Shown here: positions 26,932-35,759 of the stretch, piece after piece
How the letters are laid out: every line of letters begins with the position of its first letter
Position numbering within the stretch: the stretch's first letter is position 1
DNA from: Acinetobacter sp. ANC 3832
GTDB lineage: Bacteria; Pseudomonadota; Gammaproteobacteria; Pseudomonadales; Moraxellaceae
Direction: 5' to 3'
Assembly: GCF_002135415.1 (NCBI RefSeq)
Contig: NZ_NEGJ01000006.1
Coordinates: 62,001-126,000 of the forward strand
Length of the DNA stretch: 64,000 nucleotides
Program-made: the position numbers and the translations under genes
Notes under the pieces: generated by a model
The model's database searches: none
The model's input: only the letters and a program-made list of their open reading frames with translations
What the model was told of the DNA's origin: nothing

Positions 26932-28098
26932 ATGTCCCAACCATTAGATGTATTAGGCGGAATTACAGCCGAACAATTTCTCTCAGAATATTGGCAAAAA
27001 AAACCATTATTGGTTCGTAATGCGCTACCTGAAGTGATTAATATTTTAGAACCAGATGATGTGAAAGAACTCGCATTAGATGAAACAGTAACAGCTCGCT
27101 TAATTAAGCAGAAAGACAAAGACCAAAATCAATGGACAGTAAAATCTTCACCATTGATTAAAGGTGATTTCCAAAAATTACCAAAGCTTTGGACATTATT
27201 GGTTCAAGCAATAGATCATTACTCATTTGATATGTCTGAGATGTGGAAAAAGTTTCCTTTTATTCCACAATGGCGTCGTGATGACATTATGGTGTCTTAT
27301 GCCCCAAAAGGTGGTTCAGTTGGAAAACACTTTGATTTTTATGACGTATTCCTTGTTCAAGGCTATGGACACCGTCGTTGGCAGCTTGGGCAAATGTGTA
27401 ATACCGAGACTGAATTTGTTGCAGGACAGCCTTTAAAATTACTTCCTGAAATGGATGTTCATTTTGATGAAGTGCTTGCCCCAGGTGATTTACTCTATGT
27501 TCCACCAGGTCTATCCCATTATGGTGTTGCTGAAGATGAGTGCTTAACCTTCTCTTTCGGTTTCCGTATGCCTAATATTGCAGATATGGTTGATCAAACC
27601 AGTAATCGACTGGCTGATACAGCTGAACTGAACAACCCACTTGTTGATATTACACGTCAAAAAGTGGCTCAGGTCGGTGAAATTAATGCGGAAGAATTGG
27701 CTTATCTCAAAACTCAAGTTCTTGAACGTTTGCAAAACTCAGATGATATTGATCGTGCCATTATGGCACTGATGTCAGAACCAAAATATTTAGACAGCGT
27801 TCCTGAAGCAGATGAAATTGCTGTAGATGATTTACGTGAAGTGATCGATCAAGGTTATAAATTGATGATCGAACCTGCATCTCGACTTCTTTATACTCAA
27901 CAATCTGATTCATTGGCATTCTGGGGAAATGGTGAACTTTTCTCTATTTCAGATGAGTTTACAACCCAGCTAAAAGCCATTGCAGATGGTCAAGCGATTG
28001 CTTTTGATTCATCATTTAAGAGTACTGATATTTTAGAAGATGTTGTTCACCTTTTAAATGAATCGATTTTAATGTTATTACCGCCTGCTGAAGAATAA
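26932..28098 (+). CDS. JmjC-type ribosomal protein oxygenase (RoxA/YcfD-like)
   Basis: 388 residues, a cupin-type 2-oxoglutarate/Fe(II) oxygenase. E. coli RoxA hydroxylates an arginine of ribosomal protein L16. Iron ligands are visible as His133 and Asp135 (GKHFDFYD) and His196 (GLSHYGV), on a scaffold beginning LGGITAEQFLSEYWQKKPLLVRNAL, which is the family signature. The C-terminal ~170 residues form the winged/dimerisation part typical of YcfD. The ATG at 26932 fits the family N-terminus. It is a single gene; the substrate in this organism is assumed from homology. Confidence 0.9.
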   Translation: MSQPLDVLGGITAEQFLSEYWQKKPLLVRNALPEVINILEPDDVKELALDETVTARLIKQKDKDQNQWTVKSSPLIKGDFQKLPKLWTLLVQAIDHYSFDMSEMWKKFPFIPQWRRDDIMVSYAPKGGSVGKHFDFYDVFLVQGYGHRRWQLGQMCNTETEFVAGQPLKLLPEMDVHFDEVLAPGDLLYVPPGLSHYGVAEDECLTFSFGFRMPNIADMVDQTSNRLADTAELNNPLVDITRQKVAQVGEINAEELAYLKTQVLERLQNSDDIDRAIMALMSEPKYLDSVPEADEIAVDDLREVIDQGYKLMIEPASRLLYTQQSDSLAFWGNGELFSISDEFTTQLKAIADGQAIAFDSSFKSTDILEDVVHLLNESILMLLPPAEE

Positions 28099-28132
28099 GA
28101 TTTAGGTTTATACATTTAAAATTATTTTTAAA

Positions 28133-28160
28133 GTTGATGAGTGTAATGACACTCATCAAC
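28133..28160. terminator. stable hairpin after the RoxA-like gene
   Basis: Perfect 12-bp arms GTTGATGAGTGT (28133-28144) and ACACTCATCAAC (28149-28160) with a 4-nt loop, 35 bp after the stop codon. No T-run follows on the plus strand. Confidence 0.55.
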
Positions 28161-28302
28161 TCCTAAAGCTTTAATCCTCATCTTTATTATTTTAGATTGA
28201 TTTTATTCATCAAATTTATAATGCTTTTTAAAAATCATTCTCATATCTAACAAATCGTTACTTGAGATTTTCCTTGCTTCTTGGCAACGTAAGCCAATTA
28301 GA

Positions 28303-29994
28303 ATGATCGGACAATTTAATATAATGGCTAGCCCTGCTCAAGCAATAAGAAGTCAGCTTTTAAATACATTTTTCTCAAGATTTTCAATTTGGTTTCTCTG
28401 TATTTTTATTGCCATTTATTTAACATGGATTATTTTTTTCCATGAATCTCATTTCATTTATTACTTTTTTTCAGACAGTTTTCTGAATGTCGTTTGGGTC
28501 ATTACGACTTTACTGAGTTTTCTAGGCTTATACGATATTTTACAAGCACAGCATGCGATTTTAAGAAACTACCCAATTATGGGACATTTTCGGTTTATTT
28601 TTGAAGGATTTAGACCTGAAATTAGACAATACTTTATTGAATCTGATGAGGATGCTTTACCCTTTTCCCGCTCACAACGAAGTTTAGTTTATCAACGTGC
28701 AAAAAATGAAAATGCAGATAAACCTTTTGGCTCAATTATTGATGTTTATCAAGAAGATTATCGTTTTTTAACTCATTCAATGTCACCCAATAAACCAGCA
28801 GACTTTAAAACATTCAGAATTACTATTGGAAATGAGCAATGCACTCAACCCTATAGTGCTTCAATTATGAATATTTCTGCGATGAGCTTTGGTAGTTTAA
28901 GTGCCAATGCGATTCGCGCACTGAATCAAGGTGCTGCGCTGGGAAATTTTTATCATGATACAGGTGAAGGAAGTTTAAGCCCTTATCATCTAGAAAATGG
29001 TGGCGATATTGTTTGGGAATTGGGCAGTGGTTATTTTGGCTGTAGAACACTCGATGGTCAATTTGATCCCGAAAAATTTGCAACTCAAGCAGTTTTACCA
29101 CAAATCAAAATGATTGAGATCAAACTATCTCAAGGTGCAAAACCAGGACATGGCGGCATTCTTCCAAAAGATAAAATTAGTGATGAAATTGCTCAAATTC
29201 GCGGTGTGAGTCAAGACCAAGACTGTGTTTCTCCAGCCAAACATTCTGCATTTTCTACACCTATTGAAATGATGCATTTTATTCAAAAGTTGCGTGATCT
29301 TTCAGGTGGCAAGCCCGTTGGATTTAAGCTCTGTATTGGTCAGCCTTGGCAATTTATGGCGATTGTTAAAGCCATGCTTATCACAAAAATTGTGCCTGAT
29401 TATATTGTGGTAGATGGCTCTGAAGGTGGTACAGGAGCTGCACCTATTGAACTGATTGATCATATGGGAACACCGCTCAGAGAAGGTTTACTTTTCGTAC
29501 ATAACACTTTAGTTGGCGCAGGTCTGCGCTCTCAAATCAAAATCGGTGCGAGTGGTAAAATTATCAGTGCTTTTGATATTGCCAGTATCATGGCTATTGG
29601 TGCAGATTGGGTCAACTGTGCTCGTGGTTTTATGTTCGCTGTTGGTTGTATTCAGGCGCAAAGTTGTCATACCAATCAATGCCCCGTTGGTGTAGCAACT
29701 CAGGATAAAGAGCGACAAAAAGCAATTGATGTACCAACCAAAGCAGAACGTGTTTTTAACTTCCAAAAAAATACATTAAAGGCACTGGCTGAAATGATTG
29801 CGGCGGCTGGACTTGAACATCCTGCGGAAATTAAAGCACATCATTTGGCACAACGTGTTAATGACCGTGAAATTAAAAACTATGCCCAACTTCTATTTTG
29901 GCTCAAAGATGGAGAACTGCTCACTTGTGACAATAAAGATGACGAAAATTTCTATTACAGAATGTGGAATCTGGCATCTGTAGAAAAATTTTAA
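28303..29994 (+). CDS. membrane-anchored FMN-binding glutamate-synthase-family protein
   Basis: 563 residues. Two N-terminal membrane helices (WFLCIFIAIYLTWIIFF and VVWVITTLLSFLGLYDI) precede a domain equal to the FMN/Fe-S synthase domain of glutamate synthase: IMNISAMSFGSLSANAIRALNQGA, HDTGEGSLSPYH, LSQGAKPGHGG, DGSEGGTGAAP and INCARGFMFAVGCIQAQSCHTNQCPVG-like text, here NCARGFMFAVGCIQAQ. The cysteine trio C-x5-C-x4-C suggests a 3Fe-4S cluster. There is no glutaminase domain, so it is not a normal GOGAT; the reaction is unknown. The start is uncertain (28303 or 28324). A perfect palindrome TTGGC-N7-GCCAA (28281-28297) ends 5 bp before the first ATG. Confidence 0.85.
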   Translation: MIGQFNIMASPAQAIRSQLLNTFFSRFSIWFLCIFIAIYLTWIIFFHESHFIYYFFSDSFLNVVWVITTLLSFLGLYDILQAQHAILRNYPIMGHFRFIFEGFRPEIRQYFIESDEDALPFSRSQRSLVYQRAKNENADKPFGSIIDVYQEDYRFLTHSMSPNKPADFKTFRITIGNEQCTQPYSASIMNISAMSFGSLSANAIRALNQGAALGNFYHDTGEGSLSPYHLENGGDIVWELGSGYFGCRTLDGQFDPEKFATQAVLPQIKMIEIKLSQGAKPGHGGILPKDKISDEIAQIRGVSQDQDCVSPAKHSAFSTPIEMMHFIQKLRDLSGGKPVGFKLCIGQPWQFMAIVKAMLITKIVPDYIVVDGSEGGTGAAPIELIDHMGTPLREGLLFVHNTLVGAGLRSQIKIGASGKIISAFDIASIMAIGADWVNCARGFMFAVGCIQAQSCHTNQCPVGVATQDKERQKAIDVPTKAERVFNFQKNTLKALAEMIAAAGLEHPAEIKAHHLAQRVNDREIKNYAQLLFWLKDGELLTCDNKDDENFYYRMWNLASVEKF

Positions 29995-30023
29995 TATTCA
30001 TTTGTTATTTTTAATATGAATTA

Positions 30024-30059
30024 TGTGGCTAAATAAATATTTTAAATTATTTAGCCACA
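30024..30059 (+). terminator. hairpin after the GltS-like gene
   Basis: Perfect 13-bp arms TGTGGCTAAATAA (30024-30036) and TTATTTAGCCACA (30047-30059) with a 10-nt loop; the following bases are not T-rich. Confidence 0.6.
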
Positions 30060-30160
30060 CTTAAAAATCTATATAAAATAAATAGATCTACAATTCAATG
30101 TAAAATTACATCCTGAGTGATTGTTACTCAATAGTCTTCAATCATTTTAAAACTCAATTT

Positions 30161-30178
30161 TTGTAATTTTTTTGTCAT
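30161..30178 (+). promoter_or_regulatory. candidate PhoB box upstream of pit
   Basis: TTGTAAT (30161-30167), four T, TTGTCAT (30172-30178): two Pho-box half-sites with an exact 11-bp period, about 49 bp before the pit start codon. Regulation of a Pit-type transporter by PhoB is not universal, so the direction of control cannot be stated. Confidence 0.55.
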
Positions 30179-30226
30179 ATTTTAAGCACAAACTTTTATT
30201 GAATTGAATAACTAAATTAATAAAAA

Positions 30227-31825
30227 ATGAATAATGAGCTCACTGAAACATCGAATTTAAATGTCCATACTGCACCACCCGCATGGTTTAAGTATATTTT
30301 TGCCTCGGTCATTATTATTGCACTTGGTTATATAGGCATACATTTGACTGATGACCTAACGCATGTACCGCCATTAAACGCAATTTCTTTTCTAATGCTC
30401 GGTCTAGCATTGGTTACAGCATTAGGCTTTGAATTTGTAAACGGCTTTCATGATACAGCCAATGCTGTTGCTACGGTGATTTATACCAATGCTTTACCTG
30501 CTCCTGTCGCTGTAGTTTGGTCAGGATTCTTTAATTTCCTTGGTGTATTAACAGCCTCTGGTGCAGTTGCTTACGGCATTATCGCCTTACTCCCTGTTGA
30601 ACTGATTTTACATGTCAACAGTGCTGCTGGGTTTGCAATGGTTTTTGCTTTGCTATTGGCAGCAATCATTTGGAATTTAGGTACTTGGTCTCTCGGCATC
30701 CCTGCTTCAAGTTCACACACAATGATTGGCTCAATTATTGGTGTCGGATTAATGAATCAAATTATTAATTCTGGTGCTACGGGTGTGAGCGGTATAGATA
30801 CTGAACAAGTCTTAAAAGTAGTCAAAGCTTTATTCTTTTCACCCTTAATCGGCTTTTTCTTTGCTGCTTTATTATTCTTAGTCCTAAAATTTTTCCTTAA
30901 AAATAAACAAGCGAAACTTTTTGATGAACCAGAAACCAATAAGCCACCTCCGTTTTTTACACGCTTAATGCTGATCATTACCTGTACAGGTGTGAGCTTT
31001 GCACACGGTTCAAATGATGGTCAAAAAGGTATGGGCTTAATCATGTTAATCTTGATTGGTATCGTCCCCTTAGCCTATTCGTTAAATAAGACGATGGATC
31101 CTAAAGATGTACAGTCATTCGTGAATGCTTCTGAAAAAACGGCCTTTATTCTTTCACCACAACCTTCGACTATGACCAATGTAGAAGCTCGTCAAGTTTT
31201 AACCACGTATATTCAGAAACACGAAGAAGATGCCAAAGTCATTCCTGCTATTAGTGTGATCGCAAGAGATTTAAGTCAATCAGTTGCACGTTATAAATCT
31301 ATTGATAAAGTTCCTGATAATGCAACGGTAAACTTAAGAAATGATATGTATCTGAGCAGTGCTAGTTTAAAAGCACTGGATAAAAAACAAAAATTTGAAA
31401 AATTAGACACAGCTCAAATTAATGTGATTAAAGACTATCGAGGTCAACTGGATAAGGCGACGCAATATATCCCAACTTGGGTCAAAGTTGCCGTGGCATT
31501 GGCATTGGGTTTAGGCACCATGGTGGGTTGGAAAAGAATTGTGGTTACTGTTGGTGAGAAAATTGGGAAAACCCATTTAACCTATGGTCAAGGTGTATCA
31601 GCTGAATTAGTTGCAATGGGTACCATACTTGCGGCAGATAAATTTGGCTTACCTGTGAGTACCACCCATGTCTTAAATAGTGCTGTTGCAGGTACCATGT
31701 CCGCAAATAAATCGGGACTACAATGGTCTACTGTAAAAAGTATTCTAATGGCTTGGGTACTTACCTTACCTTGTGCAATGCTACTTTCAGCAGCATTATT
31801 CTGGATTCTTTTAAAATTATTCTAA
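30227..31825 (+). CDS. pit: Pit-family inorganic phosphate transporter
   Basis: 532 residues, an inner-membrane symporter of the PiT family that imports phosphate (as a metal-phosphate complex) using the proton gradient. Both family repeats are visible: EFVNGFHDTANAVATVIYTNAL with PASSSHTMIGSIIGV in the first half, and FAHGSNDGQKGMGL with GLPVSTTHVLNSAVAGT in the second. A hydrophilic cytoplasmic stretch of about 150 residues (about 290-430) separates the repeats. The start at 30227 has no strong ribosome site but fits the N-terminal cytoplasmic tail. It is monocistronic, with a Pho-box-like element upstream and a terminator downstream. Confidence 0.94.
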   Translation: MNNELTETSNLNVHTAPPAWFKYIFASVIIIALGYIGIHLTDDLTHVPPLNAISFLMLGLALVTALGFEFVNGFHDTANAVATVIYTNALPAPVAVVWSGFFNFLGVLTASGAVAYGIIALLPVELILHVNSAAGFAMVFALLLAAIIWNLGTWSLGIPASSSHTMIGSIIGVGLMNQIINSGATGVSGIDTEQVLKVVKALFFSPLIGFFFAALLFLVLKFFLKNKQAKLFDEPETNKPPPFFTRLMLIITCTGVSFAHGSNDGQKGMGLIMLILIGIVPLAYSLNKTMDPKDVQSFVNASEKTAFILSPQPSTMTNVEARQVLTTYIQKHEEDAKVIPAISVIARDLSQSVARYKSIDKVPDNATVNLRNDMYLSSASLKALDKKQKFEKLDTAQINVIKDYRGQLDKATQYIPTWVKVAVALALGLGTMVGWKRIVVTVGEKIGKTHLTYGQGVSAELVAMGTILAADKFGLPVSTTHVLNSAVAGTMSANKSGLQWSTVKSILMAWVLTLPCAMLLSAALFWILLKLF

Positions 31826-31846
31826 ATGTGAAAAAACTTTTTACCT

Positions 31847-31880
31847 AAAAAAATGGCTATTTAAAATAGCCATTTTTATC
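31847..31880. terminator. bidirectional terminator between pit and the alpha/beta hydrolase gene
   Basis: AAAAATGGCTA-TTTAAAA-TAGCCATTTTT with A-tracts on one side and T-tracts on the other, between convergent genes. Confidence 0.88.
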
Positions 31881-31912
31881 TTAAAATCTACTTTTACTCA
31901 TAAATGAAAGAA

Positions 31913-32941
31913 TTAGTAATAATTCCCAGTCGAATGTGCATTTAGAAATGCAGGAATTAGTCCTGTTAAAGCAGCACGAATATCAGCACGTTCATTAATC
32001 AATTGATGCGAACCTTCTTCTAGCATTAACAACGTTTGTAAACGAAACTTTTGACGAATAAATTCAATATTATAACGCCAATCCACTGTCTGATCCTGAG
32101 CACCTTGAGCAAGCCAGACTGGAATACGACAAGCAGGCCGTTCTTCCATTTCTTGCATCCATTTTGACATCGCCAAAATCCAATCCATACCCATCATTCT
32201 GGGTTGTAGAGGATCTTTTAAACGGACAAAACGTAAAAATTCAGGATTATGATTATTACGCTTAAAATGGCGCGGAACTTCTCTTTTAATACGGCGAATA
32301 ATGCCTAAACCAATTGAATTGTGCCACCAAGCCGATTTCGCAGGACGAATCAGAGGTGATAGTAATAATACTCGTTCGACAATTGGATTTTCACGGCGTT
32401 GTGCATATTCTAATAAATGATGCATCCAAATTGCACCACCTGTACTTTGCCCGATGCCAAGCCACGGTTTAGGCAATTGGCTGGCATTTTTTACATATTG
32501 ATGAACCGCATGTAAAACCTGTTGATAATGGTCAAAGTTTTTAATATTTGCAGGCGACCCATCACTTAAACCATGTCCAGGTAAGTCATAGGTAATTACA
32601 CTAAAACCTTGCTCTATAAGCTCTTTGACAATCGGTTGATAAATACCACTATGTTCTAAATAACCATGTAATAAACAAACCGTACCTTTTATTTTTTCTA
32701 TTTTCGGCTGAAAAACTTGTACATGTAATTTAAACAAAGGCATTTTGATATAGCCCTGCCAGTGTTCACAATCCAGACTGTCAAAACCGTATAAACGACA
32801 ATATGCTTGAATCTCTCTAGATGCAGAGAATGGGCGGTTTAAGTTTAAAGGCTCAAGTAATTGCGGTGTCACATCACGACTTGGAACAGGTAAATCAAGC
32901 TGTTTAAGGACTGTCGGATTTAAAAAAGGAATATCAGACAT
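31913..32941 (-). CDS. alpha/beta hydrolase, lysophospholipase/monoacylglycerol-lipase-like
   Basis: 342 residues. Serine-hydrolase features are clear: oxyanion motif LLHGYLEHSG, nucleophile elbow GIGQSTGG with Ser166, acid in AQGAQDQTVDW and histidine in EEGSHQLIN. The LPGHGLSDGS stretch after the first strand is typical of the PldB/MGL (Hydrolase_4) group. It is probably cytoplasmic: no signal peptide is seen. It is the last gene of a four-gene minus-strand operon; its ATG overlaps the stop of the YdcF-like gene (TAATG), so translation is coupled. The lipid or ester substrate is unknown. Confidence 0.85.
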   Translation of the reverse strand: MSDIPFLNPTVLKQLDLPVPSRDVTPQLLEPLNLNRPFSASREIQAYCRLYGFDSLDCEHWQGYIKMPLFKLHVQVFQPKIEKIKGTVCLLHGYLEHSGIYQPIVKELIEQGFSVITYDLPGHGLSDGSPANIKNFDHYQQVLHAVHQYVKNASQLPKPWLGIGQSTGGAIWMHHLLEYAQRRENPIVERVLLLSPLIRPAKSAWWHNSIGLGIIRRIKREVPRHFKRNNHNPEFLRFVRLKDPLQPRMMGMDWILAMSKWMQEMEERPACRIPVWLAQGAQDQTVDWRYNIEFIRQKFRLQTLLMLEEGSHQLINERADIRAALTGLIPAFLNAHSTGNYY

Positions 32942-34074
32942 TATGGAACCTCCCTACAACCACTTGAACCAAAAAGCATATCGCGTATTGTCGCCAACAT
33001 TTCATAATTGGCACGACGACTATGGTCATAATTTTGTATGCTCGGTTTCCATGCTGTTAATTGAGTTGGCATAGGCGCTTCTACAGGAATTGTTTCAATG
33101 CCATTTAATGCAAATAAACGTCGCGTTCTCGGCATATGATATCGGTCAGTAATGAGTAACACGGTCGGTGCTCCTCCTTTTTTTTGTAATAATAATGAGC
33201 TAAAACGAGTATTTTCACAGGTGTTCATACTTCGGTTTTCTAATAATTTCGCTTCTACATGATGTTGATTTAACCATGTCTGCATAAATGGTGCTTCCAC
33301 TCCACTTAGTACAATCGGTAGTTTAGTTTTTTGCTCAACATCTAAAGTCTTTTCTAATCTTAAACGGGTATATTCATTTACCACAATATCTTTTTGATTT
33401 TTATCTAAAGTTAAACCGCCACCCAAGACTACAATTGCATAAGGTTGTGAGGTTGATTTTTTCTTATCTTCATTTTGATTATGGATATAAGCAATATCTT
33501 GATCTAGCTGTTTTTCATCATGCGGATGCTCAGCATGGTGTTCAATTTCATGGGTCTTTAAGAAATGTATATATTGCTCCATCAAGACTTTGTCATCATC
33601 ACTGTTCATAGAAAATACTTCATGAATTTCTAGTGCTTGACTTGCTTCATGGCTTGGCTGGACTTCTGAAGCGGGTTGTTCTGGACGCATCAAAGGAATT
33701 TGAGGTTTATCGTCCTCATCATCTTCGCTTTGTTCTTTTTTAATATTGTCTTGCAAAACTTTATAGCGCGCTTGAATTAAGCCTAAATCTTGAGGATCAG
33801 AACTCCGTAAAGCCTCTTCCATTACTTTAAGATACGCCTGACGAGCAATCCATAAATCTGAACCAGGTTCTAAATTTTCTTCATCCGTTAATGCCGCCAT
33901 TTGCTGACTTTTTGCAGCCAATTGATTCACTTCAACGGGAACAAAAGCATTTAAAGCTTTCACCATAAAACTTGAATAAAATGGTGTATATAAAAAAACC
34001 ACAAAACAGCCAAAGAGGACGAATAGAACTGCGACTATTCGTACCAATTTTACCATCCAATGTAGTTTTGACAT
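32941..34074 (-). CDS. YdcF/DUF218-family membrane protein
   Basis: 377 residues. One N-terminal membrane helix (IVAVLFVLFGCFVVFLYTPFY), then a long charged, low-complexity region (about 60-215, rich in E, D, K and Q, probably periplasmic and partly coiled), then a DUF218 domain: YAIVVLGGGLTLD, ARLRLEKTLDVE-like text here RLRLEKTLDVEQ, LPIVLSGVEAPFM, LLENRSMNTCENTRFSSLL and VLLITDRYHMPRTRRLFAL. DUF218 proteins (SanA, ElyC, YdcF) affect envelope integrity and undecaprenyl-phosphate carrier use. Placement next to murB fits an envelope role. The hydrophilic insert is longer than in E. coli relatives. Confidence 0.85.
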   Translation of the reverse strand: MSKLHWMVKLVRIVAVLFVLFGCFVVFLYTPFYSSFMVKALNAFVPVEVNQLAAKSQQMAALTDEENLEPGSDLWIARQAYLKVMEEALRSSDPQDLGLIQARYKVLQDNIKKEQSEDDEDDKPQIPLMRPEQPASEVQPSHEASQALEIHEVFSMNSDDDKVLMEQYIHFLKTHEIEHHAEHPHDEKQLDQDIAYIHNQNEDKKKSTSQPYAIVVLGGGLTLDKNQKDIVVNEYTRLRLEKTLDVEQKTKLPIVLSGVEAPFMQTWLNQHHVEAKLLENRSMNTCENTRFSSLLLQKKGGAPTVLLITDRYHMPRTRRLFALNGIETIPVEAPMPTQLTAWKPSIQNYDHSRRANYEMLATIRDMLFGSSGCREVP

Positions 34075-34078
34075 ATGA

Positions 34079-35113
34079 CTACCCCAAATGAGACTGAATT
34101 AAACCTGATTCATTAAATAACACAGGTTCAGGCTCTAATAATATATGAAATTTATTAAAAACATCGTGTTGCACAGCCCGATACGTTGCTTGAACATCAT
34201 CTAAGCTGGCATTTGCATAATTCACCAAGACCAATGCCTGCTTATCGAACATTCCGACTTGCTCTAATCTCTTCCCTTTCCAACCAGATTGATCAATCAG
34301 CCATCCAGCAGCAATTTTAACGCGATCATTGCTTTGAGGGTAATGAGGAATATTCGGAAACCTTATCACTAATTCTGCAAAATCTTGTTGTGTAATTACT
34401 GGGTTTTTAAAGAAGCTTCCCACATTTGGAAAATCTTTCGGGTCAGGCAATTTACTTTGACGAATATGAATCACTTGTTTTTGTAAATTTTCAGCTGTGA
34501 TTTCATCCCCCATCGCTGTTTTTAAATCACCATAGTTTATTTTCAAATCAGCTTTTTTCAGCAATTTAAAAACAACATGCGTAATGACATAACGATTAGG
34601 ATCATCTTTAAAAATACTATGTCGATATGAAAATTCACAATCTTGCGCTTGAATCGAACTAAACTGACCTAGCTGACGATCATAAACCTCAACGGATTGA
34701 ATAAATTCGCCCGCTTCTACACCATAAGCACCAATATTTTGCACTGGAGAAGCACCAACCAATCCTGGAATTAGTGCTAAATTTTGTAAGCCATATAATT
34801 TTTGTGCAGTCGTCCAAAGTACAAAATCATGCCAAACTTGCCCTGCACCAACCTTTAACGTTTTACTTGTTTCATCTTCGGCTAAATATTCAATGCCTTG
34901 AATATCCATATGCATCACCAAAGCATTCATTTGCTTAGGCAACAACATATTGCTTCCACCAGAGAGAATCAAAACATTCAAATGTTCTGATTGATCAAAA
35001 TTAAGCGCTTCAACAAGATCATCTACGGATTGAATCTGAACATAATGAGACGCAATAACATCTAAACTTAATGTGTTAAAAGGCTTAAGTTGAACCTGTG
35101 ATTGGATTTTCAT
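34079..35113 (-). CDS. murB: UDP-N-acetylenolpyruvoylglucosamine reductase
   Basis: 344 residues from ATG at 35113, which has AGGA seven bases upstream and gives the family N-terminus ([13 protein letters not shown]); the longer frame to 35185 runs into the upstream gene. MurB uses NADPH and FAD to make UDP-MurNAc, the second committed step of peptidoglycan synthesis, in the cytoplasm. Motifs: [11 protein letters not shown] for [21 protein letters not shown], and FSYRHSIFK, and the C-terminal [10 protein letters not shown] and [15 protein letters not shown]. This is a type I MurB. It lies in an operon, 10 bp after the phosphatase gene and 4 bp before the YdcF-like gene. Confidence 0.96.
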   Translation of the reverse strand: MKIQSQVQLKPFNTLSLDVIASHYVQIQSVDDLVEALNFDQSEHLNVLILSGGSNMLLPKQMNALVMHMDIQGIEYLAEDETSKTLKVGAGQVWHDFVLWTTAQKLYGLQNLALIPGLVGASPVQNIGAYGVEAGEFIQSVEVYDRQLGQFSSIQAQDCEFSYRHSIFKDDPNRYVITHVVFKLLKKADLKINYGDLKTAMGDEITAENLQKQVIHIRQSKLPDPKDFPNVGSFFKNPVITQQDFAELVIRFPNIPHYPQSNDRVKIAAGWLIDQSGWKGKRLEQVGMFDKQALVLVNYANASLDDVQATYRAVQHDVFNKFHILLEPEPVLFNESGLIQSHLG

Positions 35114-35123
35114 TAATGTCCTA

Positions 35124-35639
35124 TTACTTTTGACTTTGCATATTTTGTTTAAAAACATCAACCCAAGCCTGACTACTCGATTCACACTGATCTAAAACCT
35201 GTTCAAAACCATCTTCACCGCCATAGTATGGATCTAGCAAAGCATGTTGAGGATAAATCAAATCATGCTCACTCATTAGAGCAATTTTGGCTTTAACAAG
35301 ATGATCGCCATGTATAGAAATTGCATCCATATATAAAGCTTGAATATCTTTTAAATTTTCAAAATCCATCGCAAGAATTAAATCAAACGCTACAAAATCA
35401 TGAGTTTTTAACTGACGTGCACGTAAAGTAGATAAATCATAACCACGTTTTAATGCATGTTGTTGACTACGGCGATCAGGGGCTTTATTAGGATGATAAT
35501 TACTGGTACCTGCCGAATCGACTTGAATATTCAATTGTTGCCTATCACAAAAATGTCTAAGTACAACTTCAGCCGTTGGAGAACGACAGATATTTCCCAA
35601 ACAGACACATAACACCTTGTATGGCGTTTTGGACGGCAT
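35124..35639 (-). CDS. low-molecular-weight protein-tyrosine-phosphatase-family protein
   Basis: 171 residues. The signature loop C(x5)R is at 13-19 (CLGNICRS), followed by [10 protein letters not shown], and the general acid lies in DPYYGG. These residues define active LMW-PTPs. Some family members dephosphorylate tyrosine kinases of capsule export, but no capsule gene is near here; general cytoplasmic phosphatase activity is the safe call. It is the first gene of the operon with murB, the YdcF-like gene and the hydrolase, with its promoter in the 120-bp gap shared with the divergent alcohol dehydrogenase. Confidence 0.9.
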   Translation of the reverse strand: MPSKTPYKVLCVCLGNICRSPTAEVVLRHFCDRQQLNIQVDSAGTSNYHPNKAPDRRSQQHALKRGYDLSTLRARQLKTHDFVAFDLILAMDFENLKDIQALYMDAISIHGDHLVKAKIALMSEHDLIYPQHALLDPYYGGEDGFEQVLDQCESSSQAWVDVFKQNMQSQK

Positions 35640-35759
35640 AACAACCTCAAAAGTTAATTTCTTTTATAGGCTCTTATGTTAAGTTATTTACAGGATGAAT
35701 CCTATAGAACTGTAAAACAATAATGTTTAATTTATGATGAGAGATTAAGGATAATACGT

